Source of the DNA: Candidatus Kaiserbacteria bacterium
Lineage (GTDB): Bacteria > Patescibacteriota > Minisyncoccia > Phycocordibacterales > UBA2100
Length of the DNA: 35,768 bases
Direction: 5' to 3'
Assembly: GCA_016217935.1 (NCBI GenBank)
Contig: JACRFJ010000014.1
Coordinates: forward strand, 1-35,768
Shown here: positions 17,615-27,539 of the stretch, piece after piece
Layout of the letters: every line of letters starts with the position of its first letter
Position numbering within the stretch: the first letter of the stretch is position 1
Translations under genes and position numbers: made by a program
The notes under the pieces: model-generated
Seen by the model: only the letters and a program-made list of their open reading frames with translations
Told to the model about the DNA's origin: nothing
Databases searched by the model: none

Positions 17615-18523
17615 ATGTTAAAAAAAGCGGTTATAACTGGCGGAGGCGGATTCATCGGGAGTAATATCGCGCACGAGCTCGTAAAAACTGGATGGGATAC
17701 ACATCTGATTGATCGCGACTACTCGTTCCGCGGCAAAGTGCTTCCTCGGGAAGCGAAGCAACATATCGAAGATATCCGTAAAACAGACGCGATCGTCGCG
17801 CTCTTCGCCGGCGCTGATGTCGTTTTTCATACGGCAGCAGTCCCGCGTGTTTCGTATTCAGTTGAACATCCTGTCGAAACCACCGATGAAAACGTGACTG
17901 GTACGGTCTCCGTACTCACTGCCGCTGCGAAAGCCAAGGTTCGTCGTGTCGTGTATTCCGCATCGGGTTCTGCATATGGAGAACAGGCGACCATGCCGCT
18001 GGTCGAAACGATGGTAGCAAATCCGGTGAATCCCTACGGATTGCAAAAATACGTCGGTGAATTGTTCGCGAAGCTCTGGGCAGATCTCTATGGAGTCGAG
18101 ACCGTGAACCTACGATATTTCAATGTGTATGGTCCCGGACTAGACCCCAACGGTCCCTATGCACTCGCGATCGGTAAATTTCTCCAAGCGACGAAAGAAG
18201 GGAAACCAAAGACCATCTTTGGCGACGGTACCATTACTCGGGATTTCACACACGTGAACGATGTGGTCGCAGCGAATATGTTGGCGGCCGAGAGTCCGAA
18301 AGTTGGGCAAGGAGAGGTCATCAATATAGGAGCTGGACGCAATGTCACCATCCAGTATTTGGCCGAGCTTTTCGGAGGCGAGATCACGTACGGTCCACCG
18401 CGCGTCGAAGCGCACGATTCACTTGCCGATAATCAGCAAGCAAAAAAGCTCCTTGGATGGGAACCAAAGGTACGGCTTGAGGATGGTATTGCTGCACTTA
18501 AGAAAGAGTGGGGAATTCAATAG
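17615..18523 (+). CDS. NAD-dependent epimerase/dehydratase (UDP-glucose 4-epimerase-like)
   Basis: AVITGGGGFIGSNIAHELV; SASGSAYGEQ...NPYGLQKYVGE SDR catalytic pattern. Confidence 0.9.
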   Translation: MLKKAVITGGGGFIGSNIAHELVKTGWDTHLIDRDYSFRGKVLPREAKQHIEDIRKTDAIVALFAGADVVFHTAAVPRVSYSVEHPVETTDENVTGTVSVLTAAAKAKVRRVVYSASGSAYGEQATMPLVETMVANPVNPYGLQKYVGELFAKLWADLYGVETVNLRYFNVYGPGLDPNGPYALAIGKFLQATKEGKPKTIFGDGTITRDFTHVNDVVAANMLAAESPKVGQGEVINIGAGRNVTIQYLAELFGGEITYGPPRVEAHDSLADNQQAKKLLGWEPKVRLEDGIAALKKEWGIQ

Positions 18524-18540
18524 AGCTGCAAACCCACGTA

Positions 18541-19343
18541 TGATAATCGATGGAAAAGCGATTGCCGCGGAGATCTATGCTGATCTCGGTGCGCAATATG
18601 CAGCTCTCGGGAAAAAGGTGCGGCTTGGCATCATTGTCGTCGGCGCGAATCCCGTGATAGAACAGTTTGTGCGTATCAAATCGCGTGCTGCGGCTGAACT
18701 CGGCATCGATATTGTGCGCACCGACGTCGTAGAAGATAGGGGAACCGCTGGTGCAATCGATGCGATACGCGCTCTCGCGCCGAGCATCGACGCGCTCATC
18801 GTGCAGCTTCCGCTCCCGAAATCGTTCGACACGAATGCGGTCCTCGAAGCAATCCCAAGAGAAAAAGATGTCGACGCACTCAACCCGGCTACTCCTGAAG
18901 ATCGGAGACTCGTTGATGCGCCGGTTGCGCTCGCTGTGCTTGAAATATTGAAGCGTTCGAACGTACGTATAGCCGGGCAAAAGGTGGTTGTCGTGGGCGC
19001 AGGCCGCCTCGTTGGTACGCCAGCAGCTGTGCTTCTGAGAAAAATGGGCGCCGATGTCTCGTTCTTTTCCCTCGATGAGGGATCAATCGATGATCTGAGG
19101 GATGCCGACATCGTGATCTGCGGTGCGGGGAAGCCGGGTTTTATCAAACCGATGCATGTAAAAACTGGGTCAGTCTTAATCGACGCAGGCGCATCGGAGG
19201 ATGAAGGGGTTGTCCGCGGTGATCTCGATCCCGTATGTGCAGAAAAGGCTTCTCTATTTACGCCAGTTCCTGGCGGCGTCGGCCCCATTGCGGTCGCGAT
19301 GATTTTTAAAAACTTGCTCCATCTCCTCCGAAAAGAAGGCTAG
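18541..19343 (+). CDS. folD: Bifunctional methylenetetrahydrofolate dehydrogenase/cyclohydrolase
   Basis: ALIVQLPLPKSFDTNAVLEAIPREKDVDALNP; VVVGAGRLVGTPAAVLL; TPVPGGVGPIAVAMIFKNLL; start at 18541. Confidence 0.93.
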
Positions 19344-19387
19344 AACACGTTCTTGGCGAACGTGTTCTTCGGGTTATACTGCTGCCC

Positions 19388-20707
19388 ATGATACAAGGGC
19401 GCATAACCGCAATTTTGATTTTCCTGCTCGGAGCAGCACTTGGCTGGTGGGTATTTCATGCGCATGAGGCTGGCATACGACCATTCAAGCTCGGACTCGA
19501 TCTCTCGGGCGGAACGCAGCTTGTCTATCGCGCAGATTTGCGAGCGATCACATCGAATGATGTTGCAGATTCAATGGCATCGCTGCGTGACACGATCGAG
19601 CGCCGCGTGAATCTCTTTGGCGTTGCAGAGCCGATTGTACAGGTAGAACATGCTGGCGCGCTCGCAGGGCAGCCAGAAGAGCGACTCATCGTGGAACTTC
19701 CCGGAGTGACCGACACACAAAAAGCAATCGAGCTTATCGGGCAAACACCCGTACTCGAATTCAGATTGCTCAAAAAAGATGCAGATCCGAACGCCGAGAT
19801 CTCGACCTCATCAATCAATCAGCTCTTTGAGAGAGCGGCTATTACAGGCAAGAACCTTTCGAGTGCCGAATTGCAATTTGAAGGGAGTCGCGGTCTCAAC
19901 AACCAGGCCGTTGTCGTGCTCCACTTCAATTCCGAAGGCGCGAGAACATTTGCCGATCTCACCAAGAACAATGTTGGCCGGCGCTTCGGGATCTTTCTCG
20001 ACGGCGTCCCAATTTCAGTGCCTGTGATCCGCGAGCCGATTCCGGACGGGACGGCCGTGATTTCAGGCGGGTTCACCCCCGATGCTGCAAAAGAACTAGC
20101 GCGCAACTTGAATTATGGCGCGCTTCCAGTGCCGATCGAGCTCATCTCGACCCAAACCGTGGCAGGGACACTTGGCGACAAGGCAGTACAAGACGGCATC
20201 ATGGCGGGGCTTTTTGGATTTATTGCAGTTTCGATATTTATGATCCTCTGGTACCGTCTTCCCGGCGTCATTGCGACGGTGGCGCTCATTCTCTACGTGG
20301 TCGCCGTACTCGCACTCTTTCAAATCATCCCTGTGACGCTCACTGCCGCTGGCATTGCAGCATTTATCCTCTCGGTTGGTATGGCGGTCGATGCCAATGT
20401 GCTCATTTTCGAGCGCATGAAAGAAGAGATGCGCTCCGGAAAAAGTGCATCCGAAGGTATCCAAGAAGGATTCGCGCGTGCATGGCCCTCGATCCGCGAC
20501 TCCAATATCTCGTCGATGATTACAGCAGTGATTCTGTTCTGGTTTGGCACCTCGCTCATCAAAGGCTTCGCGCTCGTTTTCGGGCTCGGCGTACTCATCT
20601 CGATGCTGACCGCGATCACCGTCTCGCGCACGTTCCTCCTCGCGCTCGGCGTGAAGGCAAAGGGCGGCATGTCCCAGTTTCTTTTCGGCAGCGGACTCAC
20701 TCACTAA
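19388..20707 (+). CDS. secD: Protein translocase subunit SecD
   Basis: LGLDLSGGTQLVYRADL; FTPDAAKELARNLNYGALPVPIELIS; VGMAVDANVLIFERMKEEMRSG. Confidence 0.95.
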   Translation: MIQGRITAILIFLLGAALGWWVFHAHEAGIRPFKLGLDLSGGTQLVYRADLRAITSNDVADSMASLRDTIERRVNLFGVAEPIVQVEHAGALAGQPEERLIVELPGVTDTQKAIELIGQTPVLEFRLLKKDADPNAEISTSSINQLFERAAITGKNLSSAELQFEGSRGLNNQAVVVLHFNSEGARTFADLTKNNVGRRFGIFLDGVPISVPVIREPIPDGTAVISGGFTPDAAKELARNLNYGALPVPIELISTQTVAGTLGDKAVQDGIMAGLFGFIAVSIFMILWYRLPGVIATVALILYVVAVLALFQIIPVTLTAAGIAAFILSVGMAVDANVLIFERMKEEMRSGKSASEGIQEGFARAWPSIRDSNISSMITAVILFWFGTSLIKGFALVFGLGVLISMLTAITVSRTFLLALGVKAKGGMSQFLFGSGLTH

Positions 20708-20709
20708 GT

Positions 20710-21621
20710 ATGTACATCGTCACACATCGAAATGTGTTCTTCTGCGCAACGGGTGCACTCGTTGTCGCCTCGCTCGTAGCACTTTTTGCATTCGGATTGC
20801 ATCTCGGACTCGATTTCACGGGAGGAACGCTTGTCCAAGTCGCGTATCCGAGCGAACGACCTGCCTCGAATCTGGTCGCTGAAGCGCTCGATGGGTCGGG
20901 CATCAAAAACTATTCCATCCGCGAAGCGGGGACGAGCGATTACATTGTTCGTGCACCGAATTTATCTGAATTGCAACGATCCTCAATCGCTGAGGTCGTC
21001 TCAGGCGGGGAGCGCTATCGCGGGCAGATTACGCAGCTTACTGAGGTTGGGCCGACAATCGGTACAGAACTTCGTAATAAATCAATCATCGCCCTCGGCC
21101 TCGTCCTTCTGTGCATCCTTCTTTTCATCGCGTTTGCATTCCGCAAGGTCTCAAAACCTGTGTCGAGCTGGATCTATGGGCTCATCGCGCTCGTGACCCT
21201 CATCCACGACGTCATCGTGCCACTCGGGTTTTTTGCCTTCCTCGGATATATCACGGGAGCACAAGTCGACACGCTTTTCGTGACGGCAATCCTTACAATT
21301 CTTGGCTTTTCGATCCACGACACGATCGTCGTTTTCGATCGTACGCGTGAGAATTTGCGGATCAACGACGAGCGGGGTCGGAGAGAAGATTTTGCCGATA
21401 CCGCAGGTCGTTCACTCGGACAGACCTTTGTTCGATCGATCAACACATCACTCACCGTGCTCATCACGCTCTCTGTTCTCTACTTCATCGGTCCTGAATC
21501 AACGCGCGTATTTGCCCTTACACTCTTGGTCGGCATCATTGCGGGCACATACTCCTCCATCTTTTTGGCAACCCCACTTCTCGTTACAGTCGAAAAGTGG
21601 CGCAGTAGTCGCAAAAAATAG
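20710..21621 (+). CDS. secF: Protein translocase subunit SecF
   Basis: FGLHLGLDFTGGTLVQVAY; ILGFSIHDTIVVFDRTRENLR; start at MYIVTHRN. Confidence 0.94.
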   Translation: MYIVTHRNVFFCATGALVVASLVALFAFGLHLGLDFTGGTLVQVAYPSERPASNLVAEALDGSGIKNYSIREAGTSDYIVRAPNLSELQRSSIAEVVSGGERYRGQITQLTEVGPTIGTELRNKSIIALGLVLLCILLFIAFAFRKVSKPVSSWIYGLIALVTLIHDVIVPLGFFAFLGYITGAQVDTLFVTAILTILGFSIHDTIVVFDRTRENLRINDERGRREDFADTAGRSLGQTFVRSINTSLTVLITLSVLYFIGPESTRVFALTLLVGIIAGTYSSIFLATPLLVTVEKWRSSRKK

Positions 21622-21743
21622 CCGATTGACTGAGGAAAGCGACAGGTATACACTCTGCAATACATGAAATTTGAAATTGCATATTATTGCGCTTATCGAA
21701 GCCCCCGGGAGTAGGCTCTTGCTACATTTCGTAAAAGAGACCA

Positions 21744-21765
21744 GGCCCCCGTACGGGGCTTTTTC
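21744..21765 (+). terminator. Terminator or attenuator upstream of the TyrA-like gene
   Basis: ggccccc-gta-cggggct-ttttc. Confidence 0.6.
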
Positions 21766-21871
21766 AGTGCTGGTGGCCTGATCTCGGCGTCTCGAAAGAC
21801 TTCGCAATCAGGTCAACAGATCTTTCATACGCTTGGGAATGACCTGATACCAAGCAACAGGGAGAAGTACG

Positions 21872-22672
21872 ATGCACGATACGACGGCTACCACACCCGC
21901 GATCACATGCCGTTCGATCGGCATCATCGGCGACGGACATTACGGGAGACTGCTCCGTAAGCTCATTCGGCGTTTTGCGCTCGACGTCAATGTACAGGTG
22001 CATGACAATTCGATCGACCCCGATGGACACACGTACGTTAGGCTGCGCGGACTCAGGAAATGTGACGCGGTTATTCTCGCTGTCCCGATGGACATCTTCG
22101 AGCAAGTCGTGAAAAACCTCCTTGCAGTCAACGGGCTGCGCGAAGATATGGTGCTCGTCAACGTGTGCTCGGATCAAGTGAAGTCGGGGGCCACGATCGC
22201 AGCACTTGCGGGGAAGCACCCATACATCTCCGCCCACAGCCCGTGGGGTCCTGATGCGTACCGAGATGTCAACGAAATCGTCTCGCTGCTGCCACCGATC
22301 GTACTGACGAAATGCACGCTTCCGCATCCGAATGACGAGGATCTCTTCTTCTTCATCCAGAACTGCGGATTCAAGATCGAGACTATGATGAGTGCCGAGG
22401 CGCATGATCGGAATCTCGCGGGGCGATGGATGTATTGCGCGCATCTGATCACGCAGATTCTGGGTCGCATGAAGTTGCTCGAAGAAGATTGCAGAGCGGC
22501 GCCGATCTCATATCAAAAGATCGTCGAAGGCGCACGGATGCTTCGCGACGACCGCGCCCTCTTCTTCACCCTCTGGGATCGTGTCCCCGAATGTCATGCG
22601 ACATTCGACGCGTTCATGGCAGCGGCTCACGGGCTCGCTGTCGATCGGCGCGAGCACATTAGCGGAAAGTAA
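21872..22672 (+). CDS. Prephenate/arogenate dehydrogenase-like (TyrA-like) protein
   Basis: SIGIIGDGHYGRLL Rossmann motif; CDAVILAVPMDIFEQVVKNL; ISAHSPWGPDA; gggagaagtacg-ATG. Confidence 0.7.
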   Translation: MHDTTATTPAITCRSIGIIGDGHYGRLLRKLIRRFALDVNVQVHDNSIDPDGHTYVRLRGLRKCDAVILAVPMDIFEQVVKNLLAVNGLREDMVLVNVCSDQVKSGATIAALAGKHPYISAHSPWGPDAYRDVNEIVSLLPPIVLTKCTLPHPNDEDLFFFIQNCGFKIETMMSAEAHDRNLAGRWMYCAHLITQILGRMKLLEEDCRAAPISYQKIVEGARMLRDDRALFFTLWDRVPECHATFDAFMAAAHGLAVDRREHISGK

Positions 22673-22698
22673 CGCCGACATCGTGCATGCTGCAATTG

Positions 22699-22735
22699 AG
22701 CGCCGGCAGGGTCCGAAACCCTCCGGCGCTTCTTT
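22699..22735 (+). terminator. Rho-independent terminator after the TyrA-like gene
   Basis: gcgccgg...ccggcgc stem followed by ttcttt. Confidence 0.65.
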
Positions 22736-22907
22736 CATAACCAGAAAACACCGCACGGAAGTCGGGCACGTTGTGCAGCGAACGAGTGTGGGGATGAATG
22801 GAATCGCCAAATAAACCGCTCCGGAGTGAAAGTCCGGAGTGGTTTATTTATAAAAATATCGGACGGCGGGCACAATGCCGCCGTCCGTGACGTAAGTGAT
22901 CAAGAGT

Positions 22908-23492
22908 TCAGGTGCTTCGTGCGGTTTCGGCGAGAGCGCAGCCGAATCTATGGACGTTGTTCGGGAAGTGCTCCCAGCCCTGTTCAGCTGAGAACAGACG
23001 GTGTTCTCGCTTCACTCCTTCAGGAAGTCCGAAGAGGTCCATATGCCAAGCCCCATGCCATCCGCTCTCCAGTCCCGTGATCTGCAGACCGAACGATGCA
23101 ACGATCCGCGGAACGGCTTTCGTTCCCGAAACATATGCCGGATGCATATGAGCGGAATTGACGATGCACAGGGCGATCGGGATCGACAATTGACAGGCTA
23201 GCTCGATGGCGTATCGCTCGGCCTGTGCGACCCTCGTGCTTGGAAGCATGCTGGCTGGAGATGTGCAGAGCGCCAGCCATTTTGCTCCCTCGAGCGCCTG
23301 TCGAATTGCTTCGTGGGGGACAGGATCGATGATGCCGATCTCGCGAGTCAGATCTCTGACCTCGACGTACTCCAGAAGTGCTAGCTCGCTCATCAGCTGC
23401 CGAATCAGGACTGTTTCATGCGCGAGAAATACGACAGGATATTTGGTTTTTGTCGTTATCTCATCCGATCCGTTGAGCATGGATTCCTCCAT
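22908..23492 (-). CDS. Hypothetical protein
   Basis: 194-aa ORF; gatggaggaatcc upstream of an internal ATG; no recognised family. Confidence 0.6.
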   Translation of the reverse strand: MEESMLNGSDEITTKTKYPVVFLAHETVLIRQLMSELALLEYVEVRDLTREIGIIDPVPHEAIRQALEGAKWLALCTSPASMLPSTRVAQAERYAIELACQLSIPIALCIVNSAHMHPAYVSGTKAVPRIVASFGLQITGLESGWHGAWHMDLFGLPEGVKREHRLFSAEQGWEHFPNNVHRFGCALAETARST

Positions 23493-23632
23493 CGGTTTGT
23501 CTTCGATTCGAAACTCACACGCAAGTTTTTAAAAGAGCTCTGGTGAGCTTTTTCAAAAGCTCACGCGACAGGTCGCACTTGCGGCCCGCGATATGGGTCC
23601 AAGGTTGGGCGCACATCGCGGGCTACAAACAG

Positions 23633-23654
23633 AAAGCCCCTCCGAGGAGGGGCT
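23633..23654. terminator. Strong hairpin, possibly a bidirectional terminator
   Basis: aagcccctcc-ga-ggaggggctt. Confidence 0.55.
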
Positions 23655-23840
23655 TGTCTTTCGTTTTTGCTTTGGTTAGCGCAACGCCACAGGCACCCTC
23701 CTCGGGAGACTAAAAAAGAAGAAAAAGAAGGCGCTGAAGAAGTTCATTGCCACGAAATATAGCCTGAATCGCATGCGTTGACAAGTACAGCTGGAAATGT
23801 AGTTTTATCCTAGGTCCACTGGCTAACGAAAGGGTTACCC

Positions 23841-24863
23841 ATGAGCGAGATCGTCCTCTCTGGAATTCGCGCGACCGGGAAGCTCCATTTCGGCAACCTC
23901 ATGGGTGCCGTGCAGCATTTCGTGCGGTTTCAAGGACGCGGCGATACGTGTCTGTTCTTCGTCGCGGACTTGCACACACTGACGACGCTTCAGGATCCTG
24001 ATGACATGCGTCGGAATCTCAGGGAAATTGTCAAGGACTATCTAGCTGCGGGTCTCGATCCACAGCAGTCAATCCTGTACGCGCAGTCGAGCGTCCCGGA
24101 GATTCCCGAACTCTCGTTGCTCCTCTCCATGCTGCAGCCGCTCGGCGACCTGCTCCGGATACCGACATTCAAGGAGAAGGTCCGGGGCCAGGACGAAAGC
24201 GCTACCCTCGGACTCGTCACATACCCTGTCTTAATGGCCGCCGACATCCTTGGTCCCAAGGCAACCCTGGTTCCGGTCGGCGAAGACCAGGTCCCGAATG
24301 TCGAACTCGCACGGCGGCTCGCGCATATCTTCAACGCGCGCTTCGGCGAAACCTTCGTCATTCCAAGCATGATGGACGAGATGGTGAAAGTGCCAGGCCT
24401 CGATGGCGCGAAGATGGGCAAGTCCGATGGCAACGCGATCGACATCAACGCCCCGATCTCCGAGATCAGTACGCTCTACAAGAAACGGGGCGTCACAGAT
24501 CCAAAGAAAGTTCGTGCGGGGGATCCCGGAAATCCATATCGGACTGTCGACATCGCCAAAGGGGTGGACGAAGGGTGTCGATCAGTCTACGCAGTCCACG
24601 AGCTCATCACGCCTGGCGAAAAGGAGGGACGGGAGATCGCGGACGAATGTCGCGCCGGTACGATCGGCTGTGCTGATTGCAAGGAGCGACTCGTCGGGAG
24701 TATCGCTGCAATTCTGGGGCCTTTCCAGGAGAAGCGTGCAGCGCTCGCGAACCAGGACGATTACGTGATCGACGTCTTGCATGAGGGTGGAAAGAGGGCT
24801 CGTGTGCTGATCGCGCCGACCGTCGAGGCCGTGAGGGAGAAAATGGGCGTGATCATATACTAG
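23841..24863 (+). CDS. trpS: Tryptophanyl-tRNA synthetase
   Basis: SGIRATGKLHFGNLMGAVQHF (HIGH region), DLHTLTT, GAKMGKSDGNAI (KMSKS region). Confidence 0.93.
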   Translation: MSEIVLSGIRATGKLHFGNLMGAVQHFVRFQGRGDTCLFFVADLHTLTTLQDPDDMRRNLREIVKDYLAAGLDPQQSILYAQSSVPEIPELSLLLSMLQPLGDLLRIPTFKEKVRGQDESATLGLVTYPVLMAADILGPKATLVPVGEDQVPNVELARRLAHIFNARFGETFVIPSMMDEMVKVPGLDGAKMGKSDGNAIDINAPISEISTLYKKRGVTDPKKVRAGDPGNPYRTVDIAKGVDEGCRSVYAVHELITPGEKEGREIADECRAGTIGCADCKERLVGSIAAILGPFQEKRAALANQDDYVIDVLHEGGKRARVLIAPTVEAVREKMGVIIY

Positions 24864-24952
24864 GTCAAGTCGCGCGTTCCTGTGCACAGCGTGCTCGAAA
24901 ACAAGAGAGGGGTGTCGGACATGCCGACACCCCGTATTGCTACACCAGTAAC

Positions 24953-25966
24953 TTACCGGTACTTGCGCGAATCAAATGCCATAATGCTCTGTCGAGCGGA
25001 CAGGTGCTGCATCACGTCTACCGATCCACCGGTCCCTCCGATTGGTCCACTCCTCACCTCGGGGATCTGGCGAGGCACCACTCTCAAGTGGAGCGCACGG
25101 AACGCATTGAGGAATTTGCCGATCGACTCGACCCGATCCCATAGTTGTTCCGCTCGACTGCCCCGTTGCCAGCGCGTCACGAGCGTCTTGCTCCGCTTGA
25201 CCCACTCCCGCGCACTTTCCATGCTTTCTCGCGTGCGGATGGGGTAGTATTCCATACGCTCCGCGATGTAGTCGAACTGCGCAATCCCCAGGTGATCGCC
25301 GTGAAGGAGCATGTCAACAATGGGAATCCCGGGGCTGAATTCACCGCTCGGTCCCTTGTGTCCGCGTGTCGGATGCGACATCAGAAACCGTCGGAATCCG
25401 CGCGCGTGGTCTTTAAAATGCTCGACATCCTGGCGACCCACCTTCCTGCTGTAGTTGAGGACATTCTCTGCAAAGCCATCTACAGACGCGAGCGCCCGTG
25501 TCGCGGCTTCGTCGTCTGAATTCTCGATCGCAGTCCGCATTGCCGATGCCATCGCCGCAAGCTGCACCTCAATCAGCGCGTGCCGCAGGTAGAACATCCG
25601 CTCCGTTTCCCCGATTGCGCCGCGCGTGAATGCTCGTACGTCGTCGGGCGGGTTCGCCATGACGAGATCTTCGTAGGTGAGGCTCGGGAGCTGTTCATCG
25701 GAAAAAAGCTCGACGAGCCCTTCCAATTTCCTGGGAATTTTACATCCGATGTGCATGAGCCCACGCTCAACCATGAGCACGTCCAGTCGCGCAACTGATG
25801 CGTGTTCAGATCGAACCACGTGAGCTACGAAAGCTTCGCTGAGGCTCTCGAGCAGAATCTCGATGCGCTCATAGACGTGCGTGTCGGCTGGAGGTTCGAG
25901 CGCTTCTGCAAGGCCACCGTTCGCGACAAAGTCGCTGAGCGGGCCGAGAGGCCGTTTCGCGATCAT
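24953..25966 (-). CDS. IDO/TDO/PrnB-superfamily-like protein
   Basis: FRRFLMSHPTRGHKGPSGEFSPGIPIVDMLLHG and a C-terminal GPIGGTGGS motif resemble the indoleamine/tryptophan dioxygenase-PrnB superfamily. Confidence 0.5.
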   Translation of the reverse strand: MIAKRPLGPLSDFVANGGLAEALEPPADTHVYERIEILLESLSEAFVAHVVRSEHASVARLDVLMVERGLMHIGCKIPRKLEGLVELFSDEQLPSLTYEDLVMANPPDDVRAFTRGAIGETERMFYLRHALIEVQLAAMASAMRTAIENSDDEAATRALASVDGFAENVLNYSRKVGRQDVEHFKDHARGFRRFLMSHPTRGHKGPSGEFSPGIPIVDMLLHGDHLGIAQFDYIAERMEYYPIRTRESMESAREWVKRSKTLVTRWQRGSRAEQLWDRVESIGKFLNAFRALHLRVVPRQIPEVRSGPIGGTGGSVDVMQHLSARQSIMAFDSRKYR

Positions 25967-26049
25967 GGGGTGACCTCGATCAAGTTAAGCAGAGCCAGCG
26001 TTGCTCGGATTGGCAAGGATCAGGTCGCTGGAGCATTGTTGCTGTCCGC

Positions 26050-26077
26050 AGTATGCCGGCTAATGTATCTGAGTCAA
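26050..26077 (-). promoter_or_regulatory. Promoter for the IDO/PrnB-like gene
   Basis: Minus strand TTGACT - 16 nt - CATACT. Confidence 0.5.
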
Positions 26078-26147
26078 ATATTCAAAACAAAGGCCCCGAC
26101 CACCAGGGATCGAGGCTTATACGCGGCATGCGTTGACGCTGCGTCTG

Positions 26148-26330
26148 CTATTCGAAATGCAGCACGTCCCGCGGATCGTGTCGACGCTCGCGGTCGACAA
26201 TCCGCTGGATCGCCGCCTGCACATCTTCGGGACTGGCATCGTATGGCAGCGTCAGTCCAGGGTGCTCATTCAGGATGCGCTGATCGGCGGCAGTGAGATC
26301 TTTCCAGATCCTCAGTTCCTGTTGGGTCAC
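26148..26330 (-). CDS. Small hypothetical protein (60 aa)
   Basis: agaagga RBS-like sequence before GTG; promoter 26364-26393 upstream. Confidence 0.5.
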   Translation of the reverse strand: MTQQELRIWKDLTAADQRILNEHPGLTLPYDASPEDVQAAIQRIVDRERRHDPRDVLHFE

Positions 26331-26363
26331 GATTTTGTCCTTCTATTCGAGGATACTGCATGC

Positions 26364-26393
26364 AGTATGTGTCGGAGTGTGCCCTTGAGTCAA
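26364..26393 (-). promoter_or_regulatory. Promoter for the 60-aa ORF
   Basis: Minus strand TTGACT - 18 nt - CATACT. Confidence 0.5.
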
Positions 26394-26427
26394 ATGTTTG
26401 GTAATTCGGGACTATTGCCTGGCAAGG

Positions 26428-26841
26428 TCAGACTTTTTCATGATCGCTGAAATAGCGAGTGTACCTTTCTAGATCTTCTCGCTCATCGCTCAAATAGATG
26501 TGCCTCCCCGTGTCGTCTTTTCTGACAAACAGTAACTGAGAACCATCGATGAGTAACATCCGGCGATAGTCAGTCTGATCCGTACGATGAAATAAATAGT
26601 TCGGGTGTTGAATATGCACACGACTAAATATTCTCTCAAAGTCTTCTGCGCGGCCAAATCCGATCCGAGTAACTTTAACACCCTCATTCATTTTCCTTTC
26701 CAGTAGAGCAAAATATTCTGGAGGGAGCGGACGCTCAATCTCTTCGATCGCTTGCATTGTCATCTGAATCGTAGAATGCGCATCGCGAACAAGACGCATT
26801 GCGGTCTCGAGCACGTCTGATTGTTCGATCTCCGAGGTCAT
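26428..26841 (-). CDS. Hypothetical protein
   Basis: 137-aa ORF with RBS-like sequence (catggaggacgacc) upstream of ATG. Confidence 0.6.
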   Translation of the reverse strand: MTSEIEQSDVLETAMRLVRDAHSTIQMTMQAIEEIERPLPPEYFALLERKMNEGVKVTRIGFGRAEDFERIFSRVHIQHPNYLFHRTDQTDYRRMLLIDGSQLLFVRKDDTGRHIYLSDEREDLERYTRYFSDHEKV

Positions 26842-26948
26842 GGTCGTCCTCCATGGTGGCTGTCAGCAGTATGTGCACGTTCGCAGATGACGGGCAAGTC
26901 GGTATCTTTGAATGAAATTACGAGCATGTGTCGAGACGATTGCTTTGA

Positions 26949-27449
26949 TCACTGAGAGAATTCAGTCTTAGCGAAACGATGTATATCCTCGGCAATTTGT
27001 GTAACGACATTCTGCAGGTAGTCGGCATCTTTCTGATTATGCGGATCCGCAACGCTCGATAAAAGACGCATTTTTTGTGTGATCGCGGGCGCTTCTTGCC
27101 ACTCGGCTTGCAACTTGTTGAGCGCTTCCTCACCAAGGACGAGTATCACATCAGCACGTTCAGCGTCCTCGCGTGAGATCGGAGTCGATACCTTATGTTC
27201 AGAAATGCTGATTGAGTATGCTTCAAGAATCTTGCGCGTCTGTGCGTAGGTTTCCGGATAGCCTCGCAGGTTTGCATGTTCCGCAGGCGGGACACCCATT
27301 GCGCCTTGTATGCCGCGAGACTCGATACGGTATCTGTCTTGCATGTTTCGATCAATGAGGACTTTGCGAAGCAGCTCTTCGGCCACCACTGAGCGGTAAA
27401 TATTGCCCCAACAGACAATAAGAACATTTTTCATAATTTCATTCATCAT
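26949..27449 (-). CDS. Low-molecular-weight protein tyrosine phosphatase/arsenate reductase-like protein
   Basis: NVLIVCWGNIYRSVVAEELLRK (CX5R loop) and DVILVLGE. Confidence 0.75.
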   Translation of the reverse strand: MMNEIMKNVLIVCWGNIYRSVVAEELLRKVLIDRNMQDRYRIESRGIQGAMGVPPAEHANLRGYPETYAQTRKILEAYSISISEHKVSTPISREDAERADVILVLGEEALNKLQAEWQEAPAITQKMRLLSSVADPHNQKDADYLQNVVTQIAEDIHRFAKTEFSQ

Positions 27450-27539
27450 ACGTCGTACAAAAGATTTCTGGTATCCCGATTGCAGTATACGAAAAAAGAT
27501 ACGGAGGGCGGCGGAAACCGCCCTCCGAAGAACATGCCG

